Source: Diaporthe sp. PMI_573
Taxonomy: Eukaryota; Ascomycota; Sordariomycetes; Diaporthales; Diaporthaceae
Length of the DNA: 64,000 bases
Reading direction: 5' to 3'
Assembly (NCBI GenBank): GCA_021399435.1
Contig: JAJTUP010000011.1
Coordinates: 434,001-498,000 of the forward strand
Under the pieces are notes generated by a model that saw only the letters and a list, made by a program, of their open reading frames with translations, searched no databases and had not been told where the DNA came from. The position numbers and the translations under genes were made by a program. Shown here piece after piece: positions 57,201 through 64,000 of the stretch (its first letter is position 1; every line of letters begins with the position of its first letter).

Positions 57201-59150
57201 GAAAACATCGGGGGCCATAACTGCAATATGAAGAAAGCGATCCACCCGTCCGTCAAATGTTGCTGTGCACTGTGCCTTCAAGAAGAAAAAAATCGATCTC
57301 GATCCCGCCTTTCTGTCGGACGAGAATCTCCACATTAGCGCCCGTGTGCATCCGTGAAAAGATTATCTGGCAGGCGGGTCTTGACAATGAATGGACCGAC
57401 ACGCCGGCCTCCTCGGTACAGGGTCCGCAGCGCGAACTTTTCCATGAACTCTGGACCTAGTCTATCTCTCTGCTCGGTCAGGCTTCCCCTTACCTTCATG
57501 GCAATCTAAGTTTGGCATTTTCTCATCCACCATCACTATATCAAGTTGGGACGCCTATACCAGACACCAACCGGTCGGATTCGCTTAGGACCCGCGAATC
57601 CGGTCCTCGCGTGTTTAGGTAGCAGGGGGACGAATGGATAACCAGACTCTTTACCTTCAGCCCTGGGCATCCGAATGAGCACAGTAGCTCGACCTAGTCT
57701 GGCCCCTAAGCTATCACAGCGGGCTTCAGACAACACTGCGTGCAGCGTGAGCATGAATGCGTTGGACCGACTCAAGGTGGATGTCGAGTCAAGCCTCTAC
57801 ACCCAGATATGCACCTAGAGACGCAGTCACATTATGCCACTTCACGACGCACATGCGCGACCTGGCCGGCCAGGGCTGACTGATCGACTGGCTGACTGGG
57901 ATGACAGGATGACTGGGCCTTCGCCCGAGAGCTGGTCGGCAGCCCCGGGCTTGTCTTCTACAGTAACTGACGGCCCGGGATCACATGCGTACTATGCGCC
58001 TAGCAGGAGTCAATTATCACTGTAGATCATCTAAAAAGAAGCTTATTAGCTGCAGCTGTTGGCCAGGGGCAGCCAGGGCGAGGCGAGCCAACATCGCGCC
58101 AGAGACTCAACCTTATTGTGCGAGGGGACAAGGTAGGGGACAAGGTAGGGCGGCCATCTCGCTGTTCGGATTCGTCGGATCACCGCCGGGCGCGACAAGA
58201 TTGTGCTTCTCTATCCCCTCCCTCACCACTCCTGGGCGGTGGGACCGCCCGGAAGTCTTCCACTTCGGCGCCGGCCCTTTCCTCTCTTCGGCTGCTGCGA
58301 GTGAACCACGCGACCGAGGGCCCAGAGATGAGCAGAGGCCGAGGGACCGAGCTCGGTTTGAAGCCCCTTCAAATTGCTTGCTGACCCCAGGAAAACGGAA
58401 AAAGCAGAACCTCAGCGTACGATGTGCGTCACTTTTGTGGGTTCTCCCAAGCCCTTCAGGCCTGGCGGGTCTCGGCGAGCTTCCTCGGGCGGCAGGCTGA
58501 CAGGGCGGGTGTTGAGTTCACTCCAGCTCAGCGGGCGGACTTGCCGTCTTTCCCGGCCCCGGACTGTCCGTCCACCACGTTGTGTCCTTCCCCTGGGGAA
58601 ACGGGAAGCGGCTTCCTTGAATCCCCGGCGAGTTGTTTTGATGAGCGGTGGGGCGCGTCCAAGCAGCGCTGTTCTGTCCCGTACGGTTTACGCGACCCGG
58701 GTACGAACGGGGCCCTTGGTAGTCTGCACAGTACATACTATCTTAAAGTTGTTGTGGGCGAGAATCTGGGGTTGAGAGCCGTGGTTCAGGCCTTGGCCTC
58801 GTGGCTTCGACCAGAATGGCGGGACTTTTGCCCAGGGCTTGGTTTGTAATCGCCAAGCTAGCCCGTGGCTTGAGCATTGCTTGGGCTTGGTTTGGCCTGG
58901 CCTAGACTGATGATGTATTTTTGACTGGCCCACTTGGTTGTTTGAATGAATAATCACGATTCCCCAAGGTCTGTGTTTCCAGTAGACAGACTGCTAGCGG
59001 CAGGTCAAATGTAAGCGGAGGATCAAGCCATCTTGATGTGATGGCTACGACGTCGATATCACATGTCATTGCCATAAACCAGGCACATGCTCAAATTCGT
59101 AATATCATTGCGGATCTCATATGGCCTCCTGATATTTACCCTCTACCAAG

Positions 59151-59311
59151 TTATCCTATAGGAATATATGAAGGTATTCGTAGGAGGATATCATATAGAA
59201 GACTACCCCATAGCAGATTATTTCGTAGAGCTCATTTCATAGAAGGTGATTCTATTGGACATGATTCTATGGTGGGTTAGTTCAGGGGAGGGTATTCTAC
59301 GGGAGGTTAGG
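59151..59311. repeat. Degenerate ~15-bp tandem repeat
   Basis: About ten imperfect units with a shared core of the form TTCNTAGNNGG (for example ttcgtaggagg, ttcatagaagg, ttctatggtgg, ttctacgggagg), spaced about 15 bp. AT-rich compared with its surroundings. A 79-codon plus-strand frame (ATG 59041) crosses it, but I do not claim it is a gene. Confidence 0.5.
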
Positions 59312-59920
59312 AATTGAGCACCACCCAGGTGGTTTATATCGCGTAGCGGACACCCGAGTAAGCTCATTTTGGTTCAATGCAACATCCATACCTGCTCACG
59401 AAGGTCATGGATATGCTGTTTCTGGACTAACGCAGAACACTCGTCGAATGTGGGATTCATGGGACGGAAGACCAGATTCTGACTGCTAGATGTCTGCTAG
59501 TGGCTGACTTGATTTTATCGCGGCCGTCAATTTTGTCCTTCTGACAATGATATCGAATATAGAATAGAAGTGGTGTTGGCAGCATTTTGGTACATGAGCC
59601 CGCTGCACCGGTTTGCACCAATGACTGGTATATTTGACAGAGACCGCAAGTCTTTACCAGGTCTCATGTCGGCTGCGCTGCGTAACTCCTGGCCCGTAGG
59701 TTGAACATGTTGACGCGTCGGGTTGTCCCGTCTACCCAGATATATACCAAAAGAAATGCATCGTGTAGGCTTGATACATTCGGATATCATGAAATAAATT
59801 CATCTCTTTGAAAACGCTGCAGCTCTCCTCCTCCTCGGCCCCCACGTCTCTTCTGCTGCTGTTACCTCACCTCACGCCAGCCAGCCCACCGGCCCCGGCT
59901 TCCTTCGTCATCGCTCTTCT

Positions 59921-60739
59921 TCATCTCCTAGGCGGCGTCCACAGCCCCTTGGATGTCTCGACCACCTTGTTCACCTCCATGCCCGGTCTCAAACTCACCG
60001 GCACCTGGTTCGCCGCCAGCGGCGGGGCCTCGCTCATGGCGACGTCCCCGTCGGGCTGCGTGGCGTAGCCCGAGTCGTTGCCGCGGCTGCTCATCATGCT
60101 GACGCCGCTGTCCTCCTTCTTGACACCCCCCGCAGCGCCGCCGCCGGCTGCCCCCCTCGCCGGCTCGTGGCTCCTGGCGCCGTCCATCAGGCCGGCGGCG
60201 GCCTGGCCCTCGCGCAGCTTGTTGATGGCCCTGACGGTGTCGATGGCGGCGTGCAGGGTGCGGCGGGCGTTGAAGTTCTTCTTGACCGTGGGCAGCAGGT
60301 TGGCGCCCTTGTCGGTGCCGTCTCCGGTCATGTAGCCGACGACGAAGGGGTGCTGCAGGGCCTCGTGGGCGGTCATGCGTCGGGCCGGGTCGATGGTCAG
60401 GCAGCGGCGGATAAAGTCCTTTGCGCCGTCCGAGACCCCCCGCCAGTAGTCGACGGGGGTGAAGCTGTAGTCTGCGTTGAGGATGGCCTGCATCTCCTCG
60501 AAGTCGCTGTCGCGGTCGAAGGGGGTGTAGCCGCACAGCAGGAAGTAGGTGATGACGCCCAGGGCCCACAGGTCCACTGGCTTGCCGTGGCCCGACTTCT
60601 TGAAGATCTCAGGCGCCATGTAGCCCGGGGTGCCGCAGGTCGTGGTCAGCACGTGGAACTGCTCCTCGTCCATGACGCGGCTGAGCCCAAAGTCGGCGAT
60701 GAGCAGGTCCGCGTTGTCCTCGGGGGTGCGGAACAGCAG

Positions 60740-60773
<34 letters not shown>

Positions 60774-61279
60774 TGGTCGTGCAGGTAGGCCACCGCCGAC
60801 AGGGTCGCGCGCACCAGGTCCGCCGCGTCCGCCTCGTAGTACGACCCCTTGCGGCAGATGCGGTCGAACAGCTCGCCGCCCAGCGCCAGGTCCGTCACCA
60901 GGTACAGGTTGTTCATCGTCTCGAAGTAGTCGACGAGGGTCAGGATGTTCTGGTGGCCCATCGACACCTTCTTGAGCACGGCGATCTCGTTGCGGACCTG
61001 CGGGGCGGGCGGGCGCCCGGGAGTTGTCAGTTATCATCCGGACGCGAGGCGGGCTGGGGAGGAGGATGAGGGATTCCTGCGCACCATGTGTTCCCTCCCC
61101 GACATCAACCTCTTGTTGATGACCTTGGCGGCATAGTACCGCCCTGTGTCGATGTGCACGCACTCCTTAACCACCGAGTATGACCCTGCGCCTAGTGTCT
61201 TGCCGACTTTATACCTGCATGGTTGGACTTGAGGTTGTTGTCCGGCATTGGCACCGGCTTGTTGGACCACTGCCGCCAT
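59921..61279 (-). CDS. CMK1: Calcium/calmodulin-dependent protein kinase type I
   Basis: Exons 61279-61085 and 60997-59921 with an 87-nt intron; 423 residues. Kinase subdomains: Gly loop KTLGAGSYSVVKE (~27-39), ATP Lys in YYAAKVINK, catalytic loop VHRDLKPENLLF (HRD about 144-146), DFGLSRVMDEE (about 167-177), activation-loop Thr in LTTTCGTPGYMAPEIFKKSG and the CaMK-type DLWALGVITYFLLCGYTPFD. The calmodulin-binding/autoinhibitory segment follows: LLPTVKKNFNARRTLHAAID through TVRAINKLREG. The tail is Gly/Ala-rich and variable. It responds to Ca2+/calmodulin in stress and growth signalling in fungi. A CA dinucleotide tract lies only a few bases before the ATG. The upstream in-frame region has no methionine, which supports this start. 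Confidence 0.95.
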
Positions 61280-62358
61280 CCTGTATGTGTGTGTGTGTGT
61301 GTGTGCGTGTGTGTGTGTATGTATGTAGATGCGTGTGCGTGTGCGGTGCGCGCGCGTGGGTGCGTGTCTGTGTACGTCTCTATACCGGACTGTCGGTGTG
61401 AGCTCCGCGGACGCGGCAGAGCAAAGAGACCGGTCTGGGTCGTGCCCCGCAATTGAGGTCGTCGTCGTCAGGCGATGGGCGAGGCTGTCGGCTGGTCGCT
61501 TGGATCGGTGCAGTGATGACAAATGGTCTGCAGTTCACTGGTGATGGTTCTGATCGTGATTGTCTCTGTCGCTGTGGTCGTTGTCGTCGATATCTCCTGA
61601 GAGGGAGAGATTGCGCGGTCTCAGGGTCCTGCAGAAACAAGTGGCCAGGCCCCAGGAGGCTGTGGGTCAGCGTCTCCGTATTATTTTATCCCGGGAGAAG
61701 GCGATTGAGTCGCGCTGGGCTGGGCTGGGCTGTTCGTCGCTTATACGAAGGGGGAAAAATGCGAATCTCCTTGTTCGCATTTACCGGAGTCATATGCTAG
61801 CAGTAGAACGCGGGAGGCGTGGCGTTGGGCGTCGAGAGAGAAATGCCAAAAGATGGTTCTTGTTGGACGTGTTATCTCGTGTCGTGTTGAGTCTGTGTTA
61901 ACAATGGCCTGAATGTGAGATCGCCATCAGCTGCTGCAGAGAGCAGACCATCTAGACTATCAATCTGCACGTCTGCTGCCCCTCACTTTCACGGGCCAAT
62001 CATTGAGAAAATGCAATTGATTCTCGGCTGCGGTGCGATGAAGGAATCGGCGTGACCGTGTCCAACGGCCACAACCTCCGTCCGCGATAATTAGACTACA
62101 CAGTATTGCGATCTTCTACAGCTGCTGACTTCCTGAAGTTGGTCTTCGTGTCTTGTTGTCCTTGATGTGACAGACCCGCCATCAGGCTTATCATTCCCAA
62201 GACCTGTCTGCCCAGGCAGCCCAGGTCAAATGACGGTGGAAGCTGGACCCTTGACCGAGAGCCCCCATCCTAGCGTCTTGGTCTGAACTAACAACCATCT
62301 TATGCGTGAGAAGGGCTAGATGGATCTATCTATTCAGAAAGTACCTGCGATGATGCAT
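61280..62358. promoter_or_regulatory. Upstream region of the CaM kinase, with GT/CA microsatellite
   Basis: A GT-rich tract (about 61286-61325 on the plus strand) reads as a CA repeat in the kinase 5' leader. Upstream are several TCGTCGTC- and TCTCTGTCGCTG-type tracts. No other gene seen. Confidence 0.5.
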
Positions 62359-62519
62359 TCATCCGAAGCCGAGGTTGCCTCCTACTCGGAGCCTCCGCCC
62401 TTCCTGGACTGCTTCTTTGAGCTTTGATATTTCTTCGCTCTCAGCCTTGATTCCCGCGATGACTTCTCTCTGGCCGGCGTTCAGTAGTCTGTGATGGTTT
62501 CTGGTCTGCAGAGGGTGGC

Positions 62520-63140
62520 TTACAGTGCCTTGTGCTTTTGCACCTTCTCGGAGCTTGTGTCACCGGGCACAGCGTCAGTGTACATCCTGTGCAGCTCTTC
62601 CAGCAGCTTGGCCCGGTTCTCCTCGGCATTTGCATTCCTGTCGCGCCCTGTCTGCGCCTGAAACGAGATGCAGTCCTTCCCCTTGACATAGTTCTTGGAG
62701 GAGCGCAACAGAGGACGCATGAGTTTCGGCACGACCTGGCTCAGTTCCGACACGGCCCAGGTGGTGATTGCCTTGGTCTCAGTCCTGCGATGTGCACGGC
62801 ATGTCAGCGGATGAACCAGAGACTGACTATCTGGGTCGAGTGGCTACTGGGTTGAGACGGACTTGTTCACATGTTGCCCGCCTGGACCACTCGACCTGGC
62901 AAAGGTCGTGGTGCCCTTGGGCAGGGCAGCCTCGCTGAAGCCTTGACGCCATCTCCTGGCTTCTGCCAGATCCTCGGGATCAAACGAGGCATCGAAAGCC
63001 TGGTATCTTGCAAATCTCTTCCATGGTGCCAGTTGGACGGCTGAGGGAAGGGGCAGAGGCTGATGGAGAAGAAAGGGAAGCCTCGTTAGGGACCTTGTCA
63101 TGATCGTGGAATCATTGTACAAAGGCCGAGTGAGGGCCAT
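62520..63140 (-). CDS. Mitochondrial GGQ-domain peptidyl-tRNA hydrolase, ICT1/RF-1-like
   Basis: Exons 63140-62863 and 62784-62520 with a 78-nt intron; about 180 residues. The RF-1 catalytic loop is FARSSGPGGQHVNKTETKAI, with GGQ intact and the intron inside the next Lys codon. The N-terminus is basic and hydrophobic (MTRSLTRLPFLLHQPLPLP), like a mitochondrial leader; a second ATG at 63101 is possible. The C-terminus is basic and helical (KNYVKGKDCISFQAQTGRDR ... KLLEELHRMYTDAV). Such proteins rescue stalled mitochondrial ribosomes without codon recognition. The stop coincides with a GTAAGC donor. Splicing 35 nt there would extend the protein to 62359 with LLNAGQREVIAGIKAESEEI, so the true end is uncertain. 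Confidence 0.82.
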
Positions 63141-63900
63141 CCGGTTCGCTGGGGTTGAAAGCGGAAGTCAAGACCGGATCATCGCAGACGGGCACGAATG
63201 CGTGCAGGTACTCGAGTCCCGATCGACAGAGATGCTTGTTTCTGGGGCTTAGTCATTTGTGAGGAACAGAGCTTGGTCCTAAGCCGCATTTTGACAAGGA
63301 ACAGAAACGGGCACGGGTAGAGGATGACAAAGAGCCAAACTTCTTCCACTTCTGCGACGTTTTCAACTGGTTGAATCACAATGCTTGTTCCATATTCGCA
63401 CTCCGCCGTGCGCGTCGTCCTTTTTGCGTCAGGCGTCCAGTCTGAAGTCCCCCAAAAGTTATATCCAGCCAATTGGCAAAGTTTGTCAATGGTTTGCCTC
63501 GCCTCACAGCAGGTGAGAGTGACGCTCCAGGCACCAGAGTTGAACAAGGCAAACTGGGCGACCGTCCGCCGAGCGCCGCCTGCCCGGGCACGCTGGCGCG
63601 CAGTTCCCTCAAACTTTCAAGGTTCCCCTCCCCCACTTTAGCGCAAACTCTACTGCCTAGCATTAAGCAAAGCTGGCTCGCAGTATCTGTTTCCCCGTCC
63701 GCAGCTTCCTTCCTCCTCCTCCCAGTGGACATTCCACTTCCCATACAACAGCTTGGATCAACTCCAGTCGCCCTTCCAATTCCCACCGCCAGTCCCCCAT
63801 CACCATGAACGTATCCACGCTCTGCAGCCTTTAGCAGCTTTCTGAGATTCCTTGACGCCATTCCCGGCCATCTTCCTTGCTTGCGCTGCGCGCTCCTTTG
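63141..63900. promoter_or_regulatory. Divergent region between the GGQ gene and the right-edge gene
   Basis: 760 bp. The part near the right gene is rich in pyrimidine tracts (cttcctcctcctccc near 63708) as expected before a fungal start. A 196-codon minus-strand frame (63376-63966) lacks any domain and overlaps this tract. Confidence 0.45.
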
Positions 63901-64000
63901 ATGACAGACAGCCCCAAGCTCGAGGCTGTTGCCAACCTCAGCCCCGTCTCGCCGCGCCCGCTGCATAACACATACACTCTCCCACAGGTCCTCCCAGAGC
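63901..64000 (+). CDS. Start of an unidentified gene, cut by the window edge
   Basis: ATG at 63901 opens a frame of 33 codons to the edge (MTDSPKLEAVANLSPVSPRP). The position behind a pyrimidine-rich leader and the polar start fit a real N-terminus, but too little is present to name it. An intron just upstream in the leader is possible. Confidence 0.4.
   Translation, partial: MTDSPKLEAVANLSPVSPRPLHNTYTLPQVLPE

Larger units (their letters stand above)
53951..59920. other. Nearly 6-kb gene-poor region
   Basis: From the AUR1 start to the CaM-kinase stop. Many frames of 60-170 codons exist on both strands but none shows a domain, sensible composition or splice support. Items seen: (CGCAAA)n at 54181-54209, a CT/CA-rich zone around 54400, a doubled GGGGACAAGGTA near 58122-58147 and a 15-bp degenerate repeat at 59151-59311. 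The AUR1-proximal part is likely regulatory; non-coding transcripts are possible. Confidence 0.45.

Noticed and set aside
57985..58849. Overlapping 141- and 171-codon frames in the gene-poor region
   Set aside because: No domain, poor composition and mutual overlap in different frames.
60167..61069. 300-codon plus-strand frame across the CaM kinase
   Set aside because: Antisense to a clear kinase; composition is Val/Gly/His-rich as expected for a complementary shadow.
63376..63966. 196-codon minus-strand frame at the right edge
   Set aside because: Lies over a promoter-like tract and opposite the probable start at 63901; no domain content.

Overview
This window reads as nuclear DNA of a filamentous ascomycete (Pezizomycotina, probably a sordariomycete). 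Genes are split by short GT-AG introns of about 50-230 nt, and the reading frames are GC-rich. The 5S rRNA gene stands alone rather than in a tandem array. A degraded pogo/Fot1-type transposon carries the CpA-to-TpA mutations typical of fungal repeat-induced point mutation (RIP). The gene set is fungal core: SAGA Spt7, Pol I Rpa34, IPC synthase Aur1, Grc3, COG3 and Urc4. All intron borders were placed by eye from splice signals and reading frame.

Left part (1-3.8 kb): a conserved pair, FMP25 (minus, cut by the window edge) and COG3 (plus). Next, 3.8-17.2 kb is an accessory island. It holds a decayed 5S copy, a frameshifted APH-type phosphotransferase relic, an apparently intact 5S rRNA gene, the RIP-mutated 2.3-kb transposon, an intact URC4 gene, a broken short-chain dehydrogenase, an intact rhodopsin-like seven-helix membrane protein, an intact small-molecule-type methyltransferase, and a fragment of a medium-chain oxidoreductase fused to the methyltransferase 3' end. 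The mix of intact and broken secondary-metabolism-type genes suggests turnover or decay of a gene cluster.

From 17.3 to 24.3 kb lie an Hsp70-like ATPase with a long disordered tail, a protein with two Myb/SANT-like domains, and a patatin-like phospholipase with one in-frame stop codon. From 25 kb onward the window is mostly core: a YMC1-type mitochondrial carrier, Tip20/RINT-1, a ferric-reductase-family oxidoreductase, a VanZ-like membrane protein, SPT7, a second double-Myb protein, GRC3, RPA34 with a very large Ser/Glu-rich N-terminal half, an F-box protein and AUR1. A gap of nearly 6 kb without convincing genes follows, then a CaM kinase, a mitochondrial GGQ-domain release-factor-like protein, and the probable start of one more gene at the right edge.

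Neighbours do not form one pathway. Most are housekeeping genes arranged as divergent or convergent pairs: FMP25/COG3, Hsp70-like/Myb, Tip20/ferric reductase, VanZ/SPT7 and GRC3/RPA34 share divergent promoters. The two unusual zones are the RIP-marked island and the Hsp70-like/Myb/patatin block.
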